Positions 57,198 through 64,000 of a stretch of 64,000 nt of DNA are shown here, piece by piece. Under the pieces are notes generated by a model. It was not told where the DNA came from. It searched no databases and worked only from the letters and a program-made list of their open reading frames with translations. The DNA is from a virus. The stretch's first letter is position 1; each line of letters begins with the position of its first letter. The stretch is taken from positions 27,404 through 91,403 of the IMG/VR virus record IMGVR_UViG_3300044630_002618; one strand, written 5' to 3'. Made by a program: the position numbers and the translations under genes.

Positions 57198-57619
57198 TGC
57201 AAACATTCATACCCTACGGTGATGACTTCACCGCTAATGCCAAAGTTCTAGACCGACAGCGCCTCGGTAAACAGCGCGTAGAGGGTCTTCAGATTCTGAA
57301 CACCCTGACTGGCGTCAGCACTGGCTGGCGTAACCACCCTGCCGTCAAGGCTTGGGTTGGTCACGAGGAGTTGCTTGCCCACTATGTGTTCGCCATGTGC
57401 GACGAGTGGACTGGGCGCGGTTACAAGGACACCTGCCGTGACAAGGTGCGGTCGTTGTTTACGACCATTCAAGACCTCGCTGACCTGCCTCGCTTTGGTT
57501 GGCTCGTTGACCCCGAGGTTGCTAACTCACACCGAGCCAATCTTGTCCGTAAGTTGCCTGAGCACTACGGAGTGATTTGGACAGGCGTTGACATATCAAC
57601 CCCATACAAGTGGTCGTAA
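57197..57619 (+). CDS. Pyrimidine-dimer DNA glycosylase family protein
   Basis: A 140-aa protein of the Pyr_excise family: MQTFIPYGDDFTANAKVLDR, then QRLGKQRVEGLQILNTLTGV and STGWRNHPAVKAWVGHEELL. The family includes T4 endonuclease V-like enzymes that start repair of UV-made dimers. Suggests a phage exposed to sunlight. TAATG overlap upstream. Confidence 0.8.
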   Translation: MQTFIPYGDDFTANAKVLDRQRLGKQRVEGLQILNTLTGVSTGWRNHPAVKAWVGHEELLAHYVFAMCDEWTGRGYKDTCRDKVRSLFTTIQDLADLPRFGWLVDPEVANSHRANLVRKLPEHYGVIWTGVDISTPYKWS

Positions 57620-57628
57620 GGAGCCGAC

Positions 57629-57814
57629 ATGACCGATCAAGGAGCAATGCGAGTCGCTTATCTCAACGCCTTACATCAAGGTTTAGCCACTGCTGAAGAA
57701 GACCTACGAACATTGTTAGATATCGCCCGTGTTCTTTTGAAACGAGGCGACTTATCCACAGAGGATTACGACGAACTCCAGGCAAGGATTACCGCTTGCG
57801 AGTCCCTTGGCTAG
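57629..57814 (+). CDS. Small hypothetical protein, last gene of the plus block
   Basis: A 61-aa, helical, acidic protein (QGLATAEEDLRTLLDIARVL, then LSTEDYDELQARITACES). ATG 57629 follows AAGGAG. Function unknown. Confidence 0.6.
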   Translation: MTDQGAMRVAYLNALHQGLATAEEDLRTLLDIARVLLKRGDLSTEDYDELQARITACESLG

Positions 57815-57830
57815 TTTCTTATATAAAAAT

Positions 57831-57880
57831 AACCCCCCTCCCGTGACCCTTATGGGTTGCGAGAGGGGGGTTCTTTTTTT
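57831..57880. terminator. Bidirectional terminator
   Basis: A perfect 10-bp stem (AACCCCCCTC / GAGGGGGGTT) with an inner ACCC-TTAT-GGGT hairpin. A CTTTTTTT tract follows on the plus strand, and ATTTTTAT on the minus strand. It separates two converging transcripts. Confidence 0.9.
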
Positions 57881-57895
57881 GTTTACGGCTTAAAA

Positions 57896-58315
57896 CTATT
57901 TGTTTTGTCGTAGTCGTTCGCGGATAGTTTTCTCGCTGGTCTTGAAGATCACGGAAGCCTGAGCGATGGGGTTCTCAACTTTTAACTTTCTAAGGTCTCT
58001 TACGATCTGAGTAACAGTTAAATCCTTACTCGCTCTGCCCATGCCGACATCACGGCGGTTCCTTGGTGCGATTCCTCCCCACAGCCCATACTTGATGTGG
58101 TTGTTGAGGGCAAAATCTAAGCACTCAAGACGGACTGGACACTGGGCGCACATGACTCGCTGTGCCGAGTAGTTAGCCTTAGCGCCAATTTCCTCCTGAA
58201 AGAAGGCGTCGGTGTTGGCGCCTCGGCATGAGGCTTGATCTTGCCATTTCAGTTCTGTGTAAGTCAGTGATGGTAGTTCTACATGTCGCTTGTTGGATGG
58301 TATTTTGGGTTGCAT
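57896..58315 (-). CDS. WhiB-like regulator 1
   Basis: A 139-aa protein with the WhiB pattern: QDQASCRGANTDAFFQEE is close to the family start, CAQCPVRLECLDFALNN holds three Cys, and KYGLWGGIAPRNRRD is the G(I/V)WGG turn. Four Cys would bind an iron-sulfur cluster. A C-terminal extension (TVTQIVRDLRKL and SEKTIRERLRQNK) looks like an added HTH. WhiB proteins are specific to actinobacteria and their phages and regulate sigma-factor activity. Confidence 0.9.
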   Translation of the reverse strand: MQPKIPSNKRHVELPSLTYTELKWQDQASCRGANTDAFFQEEIGAKANYSAQRVMCAQCPVRLECLDFALNNHIKYGLWGGIAPRNRRDVGMGRASKDLTVTQIVRDLRKLKVENPIAQASVIFKTSEKTIRERLRQNK

Positions 58316-58317
58316 TA

Positions 58318-59397
58318 TTACTTTCCGTATTGGTCAAATATCTGCTGGTGGAGTTGCGCCCCGTATTGGATGTCACGAGCCTTTACGCCCTCGTAACAGG
58401 CTTCTCCTTCTTCTACTCGGGCATCATAAGAGCGTAACGCATTGATGTGCCGAATCCAATCTGAGGGGCGCTTTGCTGTGCGACCAATACCCAGCGTGGA
58501 CTTCAGGTGCGTGTATGAGTCAAGGTTCTGAGCAATGAACGGGATACCACAGGCGCTGTATTCAAGACCTTTGATGTCTGACTTGGCTCGGTTGAATGGG
58601 ATGTTATTCAGGGGCACGATGCCAACATCAAAGTTCAATCCGCTTGGGTAGTTGAGATGGTCGGTCAATGGGGTCGTTGAGACCTGATCGTCGTTGAGCC
58701 GTAAGGCTGACGCCATGGTAGACATGGACGGGTGAGCGCCATGGTGGTGGAGAGTTATCTTTTCTGAGTTAACAAATGGGGTTATAACTCCAGCAAGAGT
58801 CTCTAGGTCTCGGCTTCGGTGTGCCGTACTTCCTGCCCAACCAAATGTCGGCTTGGTTGACACAACATGTCGGTATTTGGGGAAGCGAGCCACATCAATG
58901 TAGTTGGGCACAAGGATGACTTTTGTACCCCGAGCAAGTTGTTTGATGCGGTCATAGAGGTATGGGGTGCTTACTGTAAGTAAGTCTGAGGCGCATAAGG
59001 TCGCCTTGTAATGGTTGATGTTAATTTCAGGACTGGTTTTAGGGTGTGTGGCGCGGAATGCTTGGTTGGTTTCAGACAACCCCCAATACCAGTCATCCAC
59101 ATCATTGATAATGATCTGACCCTGTTTTTGAGCAAGTTTGATACGGAGGTCAGCCCCCCTGTGCATGAGGCGTTGCATCCACACGGCATCCACATCGTGG
59201 ACTGCTTCATCAGCGTCGCGTATCTGAAACGCCCCATGCTGGGGATCAAAAATTAGAGTACCGACATGGAAAGTGTGATCAGTAATGAGGGGTAGGTATT
59301 GACCCACCCGTGCCCATCCTGAGCCACCCCATCTTTCAGCACCATCGTCTACATGATCGGGGTGAACCCAGTCACCTGACGCTACTCCAATTTTCAT
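58318..59397 (-). CDS. GT4-like glycosyltransferase
   Basis: A 359-aa protein with a GT-B fold pattern: DNA ends KIGVASGDW; then a mid-domain with VILVPNYIDVARFP, TKPTFGWAGSTAHRSRDLET, ALRLND, and the donor-site region FDVGIVPLNNIPFNRAKSDI, KGLEYSACGIPFI. It may transfer sugar to phage DNA, a virion protein or a host wall component. ATG 59397 has GAGGAG; the longer frame starting in the palindrome is rejected. Confidence 0.8.
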   Translation of the reverse strand: MKIGVASGDWVHPDHVDDGAERWGGSGWARVGQYLPLITDHTFHVGTLIFDPQHGAFQIRDADEAVHDVDAVWMQRLMHRGADLRIKLAQKQGQIIINDVDDWYWGLSETNQAFRATHPKTSPEININHYKATLCASDLLTVSTPYLYDRIKQLARGTKVILVPNYIDVARFPKYRHVVSTKPTFGWAGSTAHRSRDLETLAGVITPFVNSEKITLHHHGAHPSMSTMASALRLNDDQVSTTPLTDHLNYPSGLNFDVGIVPLNNIPFNRAKSDIKGLEYSACGIPFIAQNLDSYTHLKSTLGIGRTAKRPSDWIRHINALRSYDARVEEGEACYEGVKARDIQYGAQLHQQIFDQYGK

Positions 59398-59409
59398 TTT
59401 GTGCTCCTC

Positions 59410-59426
59410 TGTCCCACGGTGGGACA
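59410..59426. repeat. Block palindrome, G-centre, before a minus-strand gene
   Basis: The only copy outside the plus-strand block. It sits just upstream of the glycosyltransferase ribosome site (core ends 13 nt before its ATG on the minus strand) and just after the end of the lysozyme-like gene. Confidence 0.7.
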
Positions 59427-59434
59427 ATCATAGA

Positions 59435-59959
59435 TTATTTACACGAGTATGTTTTGTACCACGGGTCAAACCCACAGCCACGATTAGCCTCAAACCAAAT
59501 ATACATTTCCCATGCCCAAGCAAAGTTGTAGTACGGGTCGTTAACTACTTCCCAAGTTCCGTACTTTGTTTCAATCTCGTCAAGCCAAACTTGGTTAAGT
59601 TGAAGCGGTCCTCGGTCATGACCATTCCAGTTGGGGTGTCCCTCAATGATGTTTAGACAACGGGATTCCCTATGGGCGATTGTGAGTATTTCAGGGAGTA
59701 GTTCTTGAGGCCATCCAGCCTGTAGAGCAATGGGGGCGAGTTCCTCACACTTAGAGCCGAGAGGAACCAAGGTGGTTGTGGTGGTGGTTGGGGCAACCGT
59801 AGTGGTTGGTGGGGTTGTAGTAGTTGGTGGTGTCGTTATCACCACCGTTACTGGCAGAATTGGCGCCAGTGTCTCGGTGCTCTGTTCGGAAGCCGAACAG
59901 GCGGTGGTTACTGTCAGCAGTGTGGTTACTGCAATACTTACTTTATGGATTACTTTCAA
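59435..59959 (-). CDS. Lipoprotein with lysozyme/transglycosylase domain
   Basis: A 174-aa protein: TTG start with AAGGAGGG before it, signal peptide with lipobox-like TVTTAC, a Thr/Pro linker (TTPPTTTTPPTTTVAPTT), then a goose-lysozyme-type domain with IAHRESRC (catalytic Glu) and HDRGPLQLNQ. It would be exported and cut peptidoglycan outside the cell. The Thr/Pro linker matches the style of Acidimicrobiia exported proteins. It lies between regulatory genes rather than with lysis genes. Confidence 0.75.
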   Translation of the reverse strand: MKVIHKVSIAVTTLLTVTTACSASEQSTETLAPILPVTVVITTPPTTTTPPTTTVAPTTTTTTLVPLGSKCEELAPIALQAGWPQELLPEILTIAHRESRCLNIIEGHPNWNGHDRGPLQLNQVWLDEIETKYGTWEVVNDPYYNFAWAWEMYIWFEANRGCGFDPWYKTYSCK

Positions 59960-60021
59960 GGTTTTACCCTCCTTAATAAGAAGACACATCGGAAGGGGTA
60001 GTCATGTGTCTTCGTCGGAGA

Positions 60022-60039
60022 CGCAAGGTTTGCCTTGCG
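60022..60039 (-). terminator. Hairpin after WhiB-like 2
   Basis: A perfect 7-bp stem CGCAAGG / CCTTGCG with a 4-nt loop, 12 nt after the WhiB-like 2 stop. No U-run, so termination is uncertain. Confidence 0.5.
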
Positions 60040-60051
60040 CCTTCCCACGAT

Positions 60052-60456
60052 CTATTTCAAGTTGGGGAGCACCTTATATTTGAGTTCATCAATTTGGGTT
60101 GCTTCACCAATTCTTGGATAGACCGAGAGATCAATGTTTGGCTGGTATGTGTTGTTTGCGCCAGTGCACTTGATACATGCACACCCTTGACGATATCGGG
60201 TAATAGTCCCGTGTCCTCTCAAGGTCGTCTTGCGCCCGACATTCCTTTCTTGTGGAGTTAGTCCACCCCACATACCGAATTTTTCCTCGTTATTATTACT
60301 ATAGTCTAAACAACTTGCCCATACTGGACAACGATTACAGACCTCACGCGCAACGGCATAGTAGTCATTGGGATTGGATGCTTCTAGTGGTGGGAACCAC
60401 GCATCGTTCGCCAGCCCACGGCATAGCGAATCGCTCATCCAATCAGTTAATTCCAC
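60052..60456 (-). CDS. WhiB-like regulator 2
   Basis: A 134-aa protein: DSLCRGLANDAWFPPLEA, CNRCPVWASCLDYSNNNEEK and FGMWGGLTPQERN, the full WhiB pattern. C-terminus has a further CACIKC pair. The GTG start at 60456 adjoins the previous stop and has GGGGGAA before it. It differs from WhiB-like 1 enough to have a separate origin or function. Confidence 0.9.
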   Translation of the reverse strand: MELTDWMSDSLCRGLANDAWFPPLEASNPNDYYAVAREVCNRCPVWASCLDYSNNNEEKFGMWGGLTPQERNVGRKTTLRGHGTITRYRQGCACIKCTGANNTYQPNIDLSVYPRIGEATQIDELKYKVLPNLK

Positions 60457-60702
60457 TTATTCCCCCGATAGTCGTTGTTGGTCATCCCATTGGTCACGAA
60501 CAACGCGCTTGGCTGTAGGAGATGTAAACCAGTTCCATCCAAGGGTTTCGCGTATCCACTCGCCCTGTTCCTCACCAACCGCTTCCACGATGGTAGGCGC
60601 GATATCGCTCCACCATAATTTGAATGCACTCATGTGATCAAACTTTTCTTCAAACTCTTCAAACATCCCAGCGACCCTATCAAGGTAGACGGTGTCTGTC
60701 AA
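60457..60702 (-). CDS. Small acidic protein
   Basis: An 81-aa, acidic protein: DRVAGMFEEFEEKFDHMSAF, then EQGEWIRETLGWNWFTSPTA. Overlaps 60699-62117 by ATGA. Function unknown. Confidence 0.6.
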   Translation of the reverse strand: MTDTVYLDRVAGMFEEFEEKFDHMSAFKLWWSDIAPTIVEAVGEEQGEWIRETLGWNWFTSPTAKRVVRDQWDDQQRLSGE

Positions 60703-62117
60703 TGATCTTCTACATTGATGATGTCCATTGCCATCTTGTCAAGGATGTCGTTGGGCACTGGGGCGGTCAATTCTCGGGATACTTCTCCAGCCTTGGCTCC
60801 AAAGATTCGGGACAGAGCGCCCGCAGAACCGCGCGCTTCAACTTCCATACGGATTACATCACGGGTATCAGAGATATCTTTAAACTTATTTACAAGGTTA
60901 AACATGCGATCAATCTCGCTACTGAGACCCGTATCCAGACCCTGACCTTCCATCTCTTCAGCGAACCTAGCGAACATGACGCGACTAACTTGCATCTCTA
61001 ATAAGGCTCTAAGTGCTGATTGAAGTTGGTCTTTTGTGCGGATTTCAACGGGAAGTTTGAAGCCACATTCTGTGTGTTCTTTATATGCAGGACATTTTGA
61101 AGCCAAATAGCAATTATCACAACTTCGCAATAGGTGATTTGCGTACCGAATTACGGTCGTTTCCTCAGGGTCAATTTCGTATTGTTCTCCCTGCTCAGAA
61201 CTGGTTTTGTTACCTAAGGAAGTAATCGTTTCTATGCCCATAACTGGTAGCAATACACGATCATTCTCGTGCCGCTTTTCAGGGGGGGTTATAGCAATAC
61301 TTGTACCCCCAGGAACCCCAACTTCTCCACTTGATGTAGGGGGGGTTATAGCAATTATGTCACCGTTTTCATTGGTCATGGGTGTTGCCTCCGAGGGTCG
61401 TTTTGGTAGGTCATAGACCTTAGATTCCCATGCCTGCCATGACCTGATGGCAAGCATTGCTACCTCAGTAGTATCGTCTGCAATTACGAGTTCAGGGTTC
61501 AATCCGAGGCGCGCAATATCGGCGCGATGCTTCTTGCGAGCGGACTCTTTCTGCTGGGCTGGGTACCGCCGTAGACCATGACCATCCCACACTTGGGTCT
61601 CGCCATAGCGCAGGACGCTAGTCCATGAGCCAATGACCACAGTGTGCCAAGGGAGCGCCTCAATGGAATCGGGCTTACTGGTCAGACCGTAGAGGTGGGC
61701 ACCCCAACGCTGGGACAGGGATCGGATTCGGGGTATGTTCTTACCATTAATCGCCTTGTCAGAAATAGCCACGCGACCATAACGCTGACATAAGAATGCC
61801 AATCTTTCTAGGTCTTCGCCGTCAGACCACACCGGAATGTATTTATCCCCAAGCCATGTCCCGTCATAATCGGGGCGCCCGATAACGGTGGTGATGTTGT
61901 GTTCGTGTTGGCGTAGGAAGTCGTCAAAGCGGTTGATGTCTTCGTCGTTCTCTGAAGTGTAGATCAGGGTCTCACCCGTGAAGACCTCAGATAGGACTAA
62001 CTCCTTAGTCTTAGGGATTGGAAAGTGGGTTAGATTAACCCCAAACCGTATAACATCGGCTTTCTCAAGGATGCGACGGTGTGAGCCTTTCTCGGCTCCA
62101 CCAAAGAATACCCTCAT
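60699..62117 (-). CDS. Large hypothetical protein with Cys motif and repeat linker
   Basis: A 472-aa protein. N-terminal half: beta-alpha fold (MRVFFGGAEKGSHRRILEKA, DVIRFGVNLTH, YGRVAISDKAING), resembling a family often seen in actinophages. Middle: a Pro/Gly linker with IIAITPPTSSGEV repeated as IAITPP. C-terminal part: four-Cys module (CDNCYLASKCPAYKEHTECG) and long helices. The linker DNA has two GGGGGGTTATAGCAAT copies. Two-domain layout suggests a fusion; role unknown. Confidence 0.6.
   Translation of the reverse strand: MRVFFGGAEKGSHRRILEKADVIRFGVNLTHFPIPKTKELVLSEVFTGETLIYTSENDEDINRFDDFLRQHEHNITTVIGRPDYDGTWLGDKYIPVWSDGEDLERLAFLCQRYGRVAISDKAINGKNIPRIRSLSQRWGAHLYGLTSKPDSIEALPWHTVVIGSWTSVLRYGETQVWDGHGLRRYPAQQKESARKKHRADIARLGLNPELVIADDTTEVAMLAIRSWQAWESKVYDLPKRPSEATPMTNENGDIIAITPPTSSGEVGVPGGTSIAITPPEKRHENDRVLLPVMGIETITSLGNKTSSEQGEQYEIDPEETTVIRYANHLLRSCDNCYLASKCPAYKEHTECGFKLPVEIRTKDQLQSALRALLEMQVSRVMFARFAEEMEGQGLDTGLSSEIDRMFNLVNKFKDISDTRDVIRMEVEARGSAGALSRIFGAKAGEVSRELTAPVPNDILDKMAMDIINVEDH
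61284..61358. repeat. Short direct repeat in the linker
   Basis: GGGGGGTTATAGCAAT occurs twice, at about 61285-61300 and 61347-61363, inside the Pro-rich linker of the 60699-62117 gene. It encodes the IAITPP repeat and could allow slippage. Confidence 0.6.
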
Positions 62118-62596
62118 ATGTCACCCCATGTCCTTTCAGACTTTTTGAGCGCCTGAGCGTCAAGTTCATCCACCACAGTATCCCATGCTCGGATGCTGTT
62201 GGGGGTATGGAACTCGGGGCGCATGAATTGGGGGACAGCCATCAGGAGGGCTGTGATGCCCTGCTTAACGGCATAGGCACAAGTCTCGGGGTCGGTATCT
62301 ATATAGAAGTGTGGACGACCTAATGCTGAAGCAATCGTCCATACGGCTTCGGCTCTAGGTGTTGAACCATCGCGCACGAGGTCGGTCGTCTGATAGATAG
62401 CAGAGACCTTATAACCCTCTCGCTTAAGCCATGTCTTAACCATCTCAATGTCGTCGTCTGCATCAGCAACAAGATAAACACGACCCATGTACTTGTGGAA
62501 AAACGAGTCCCATAGGCGCCGACCTTCCATGCTTGGCTGACGCTGACCAAAGGTAGGTGCTTTGGTGGCTAACGCATCAAAGTGAAAGATGATCAC
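62114..62596 (-). CDS. Probable HAD-like hypothetical protein
   Basis: A 160-aa protein with MGRVYLVADADDDIEMVKTW, then YIDTDPETCAYAVKQGITAL and PQFMRPEF. The acidic residues after a strand and the overall order resemble HAD-type phosphatase-like proteins common near the terminase of actinophages, but no full motif set is seen. Confidence 0.5.
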   Translation of the reverse strand: MIIFHFDALATKAPTFGQRQPSMEGRRLWDSFFHKYMGRVYLVADADDDIEMVKTWLKREGYKVSAIYQTTDLVRDGSTPRAEAVWTIASALGRPHFYIDTDPETCAYAVKQGITALLMAVPQFMRPEFHTPNSIRAWDTVVDELDAQALKKSERTWGDI

Positions 62597-63051
62597 GAAT
62601 CATACATCCCTTTAGCGGTACGATTCTTGTGGGTCACAAACTCTTGCGCTGGGCAGTAATGGCAGAGATATTGGCGTTGAGTCTTTGGGATACCGATCTT
62701 GCGACCAATGGTCTTGCTGTCGTCTTCATAGTCAATGCACATGCCTGCTGGGCGGTTGTGGCGACTGAAGCACTTGAGAGCCTCTACCTTGAGGTCGTCA
62801 CGCACCTCGCGCACTTCAATTTCATTCTTCATCAACTCTTTTTTGACTTGGGTCTCATCACCGAGTTTTTCCCATGTGGCTTGGTCACAACGGAGAATCA
62901 TAGATTTATGAGCATCGGGGTCGGGGTTAGAAGCCTGACCTAAATGACGCTGACATAACTCAATGAGTTCCATGTCGTACTCAGCAGGACCTTCATAGTC
63001 CTTCATTCGGTACATGGTTCCACAAGACTGGCATGTCAAAAGACGGGGCAT
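62593..63051 (-). CDS. Zinc-ribbon hypothetical protein
   Basis: A 152-aa protein with N-terminal CQSCGTMYRM and C-terminal CHYCPAQEFVTH, so two Cys pairs far apart that could fold into one zinc site. ATG 63051 follows AAGGAG. Similar genes occur next to the HAD-like gene in actinophages. Confidence 0.6.
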   Translation of the reverse strand: MPRLLTCQSCGTMYRMKDYEGPAEYDMELIELCQRHLGQASNPDPDAHKSMILRCDQATWEKLGDETQVKKELMKNEIEVREVRDDLKVEALKCFSRHNRPAGMCIDYEDDSKTIGRKIGIPKTQRQYLCHYCPAQEFVTHKNRTAKGMYDS

Positions 63052-63083
63052 GTTGTTCTCCTTATTAGTTACAGATAGTTGAA

Positions 63084-63281
63084 TCAGTTGTATTGCGCGG
63101 TTTGAACGACAGCCATTTTGATGTCGTTCATGTCGTACTGCGCCTGAAGCATCATGGCGCGTTCACGGACATCTTGCATTTCAACCTCGCCACCACGGTC
63201 GGGTGGAAGGCTTTTGAAGACGCCGTCATTGATGCCGTGTTGTAGGTCTTCGTTCATTGATCGTGAGGAGTTAACTGCCAT
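63084..63281 (-). CDS. Small hypothetical protein
   Basis: A 65-aa protein, helical (VRERAMMLQAQYDMNDIKMA). ATG 63281 is chosen for AAAGGA and short overlap with the upstream gene; a longer frame is rejected. Function unknown. Confidence 0.6.
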   Translation of the reverse strand: MAVNSSRSMNEDLQHGINDGVFKSLPPDRGGEVEMQDVRERAMMLQAQYDMNDIKMAVVQTAQYN

Positions 63282-64000
63282 AGCGGTTCCTTTTCGTTGA
63301 AGGTTTACGACCACCCGCGGATGAGGATGGTGTTTGACGACGCTCAGAGGGAATCGTCTTGGTTAAAGGCTTAGTCAGAGGCTTAGTCATAGGCTTAGTC
63401 ATATCCCCTACATTACCCGATGATTGGTCTCCCGTGGTGTCCCCCTGGCCTAGCGAACGAGACATTGCCTCGGCAACGGCTGAGGCGACTGATTCACGGC
63501 TACGGCGAGCGGTCGTAGGACCGTCACCGCGACCTAAGGTGCGCGTTGTGGGGCGTGTTAATGGTTTAGTGAGTCTCCGACCAAGTTTGCTCTCAGCAGG
63601 CTGTTCTTGTGAGGTTCCACCTAATGGGCGCTTTACGGCTTGTCGTCGTGGTAGACCTGCTGGGGTGGGCGCCTCTGAATCAAACTTAGGAAATGGTGGA
63701 ATTGGAGAACCATCACGCCTAGTTCTTGGTGCAGGCGCAGGCGTTGGGGATGGCTTTGGTGTTGGTGATGGCTTTGGTGCAGGCTTTGGTGCAGGCTTTG
63801 GTGCAGGCTTTGGTGCAGGCTTTGGTGCAGGCGCAGGCGTTGGTGCAGGCGTTGGTGCAGGCGCAGGCGTTGGGGATGGCTTTGGCTTTGGCTTTGGCTT
63901 TGGTTGGGGTTGGGGTTGGGGTTGGGGTTGGGGTTGGGGTTGGGGTTGGGGTTGGGGTTGGGGTTGGGGTTGGGGTTGGGGTTGGGGTTGGGGTTGGGGT
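63271..64000 (-). CDS. Partial gene encoding a long proline-dipeptide repeat
   Basis: The N-terminus lies beyond the window. The visible part starts with PQ repeated about 16 times, then K-P, A-P and T-P dipeptides down to about 63724, then a basic, low-complexity tail with TKPLTKPLTK and RRQTPSSSAGGRKPST, ending RYGS. It reads through without a stop. A proline-dipeptide stalk would be stiff and extended and may act as a spacer or surface protein. The Arg/Ser-rich tail may bind nucleic acid. Confidence 0.6.
   Translation of the reverse strand, partial: PQPQPQPQPQPQPQPQPQPQPQPQPQPQPQPQPKPKPKPKPSPTPAPAPTPAPTPAPAPKPAPKPAPKPAPKPAPKPSPTPKPSPTPAPAPRTRRDGSPIPPFPKFDSEAPTPAGLPRRQAVKRPLGGTSQEQPAESKLGRRLTKPLTRPTTRTLGRGDGPTTARRSRESVASAVAEAMSRSLGQGDTTGDQSSGNVGDMTKPMTKPLTKPLTKTIPSERRQTPSSSAGGRKPSTKRNRYGS
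63771..63832. repeat. 12-nt direct repeats encoding PKPA
   Basis: Five near-identical copies of the 12-mer AGGCTTTGGTGC (reverse strand codes Ala-Pro-Lys-Pro units). Confidence 0.6.
63904..63999. repeat. (TTGGGG)16 hexanucleotide repeat
   Basis: Sixteen perfect copies of TTGGGG up to the window edge on the plus strand; the minus strand codes alternating Pro and Gln. The tract is identical in sequence to a ciliate telomere repeat and is highly prone to G-quadruplex. Confidence 0.9.

Noticed and set aside
57752-57760. Second TTATCCACA DnaA-box match
   Set aside because: Inside a coding sequence near the end of the plus block, no other origin features nearby.
63904-64000. TTGGGG repeat as a true phage telomere
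   Set aside because: The repeat is in an open reading frame that continues through it and the window edge is arbitrary; no hairpin end seen.

Overview
The window is part of a tailed double-stranded DNA phage genome with a contractile tail. It has a tail sheath, a T4 gp19-like tube, an N4 gp56-like capsid, a portal and a terminase. The host is almost certainly an actinobacterium: two WhiB-like regulators are present, several start codons look leaderless (a -10 box 6-7 nt before the ATG), and two secreted proteins carry the Thr/Pro stalks common in Acidimicrobiia. An aquatic acidimicrobial host is my inference, supported weakly by a UV-dimer glycosylase. No integrase, tRNA, DNA polymerase or CRISPR array was seen. 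The genome continues past both ends.

Layout. (1) 1-40906, minus strand: structural and late genes, read from about 40.9 kb towards 1. In transcription order these are two ParB-fold proteins, a tandem family of proteins with QLVMF and C-terminal QLxLF-like motifs, a methyltransferase, holin-like membrane proteins, an ADP-ribosyltransferase-like protein, a Thr-rich surface protein, a fibre cluster with small ORFs between the fibres, a two-domain endolysin, the large terminase, a phosphoesterase, portal, scaffold, capsid, a collar-type fibre, neck proteins, sheath, tube, a chaperone/baseplate protein with a probable frameshifted extension, and a tape measure carrying two peptidoglycan hydrolase domains. 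Most genes are spaced tightly or overlap by ATGA/TAATG. (2) 40907-42552: a long, essentially gene-free region with a perfect DnaA-box match, several inverted repeats, a G-quadruplex-prone tract and the divergent promoters. It is a candidate origin and control region. (3) 42553-57814, plus strand: a GC-richer block of mostly small, acidic, unrecognised genes. It also holds a SNF2-like helicase, a MoxR-like AAA+ ATPase paired with a VWA/HExxH protein, a triple-HTH protein and a pyrimidine-dimer glycosylase. (4) 57831-57880: a bidirectional terminator. (5) 57896-64000, minus strand: two WhiB proteins, a glycosyltransferase, a lysozyme-like lipoprotein and actinophage-type hypothetical genes, ending in a proline-dipeptide repeat protein cut by the window edge.

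The most unusual feature is the regulatory design of block 3. A 17-nt palindrome, TGTCCCAC(G/C)GTGGGACA, occurs 11 times, plus one variant. Six copies sit 6-12 nt after a stop codon, inside longer hairpins whose flanking arms differ between sites but stay complementary. Four copies are followed 8-10 nt later by GATAGTGA, a probable -10 element, then an A/C-rich leader and a Shine-Dalgarno site. A second element, GCCT-N(3-4)-AGGC, places the Shine-Dalgarno site in a small hairpin before six genes. Together these look like a phage-wide module that ends one transcript and starts the next under one DNA-binding factor. The second notable system is the set of late-region proteins carrying motifs that resemble beta-clamp-binding peptides.
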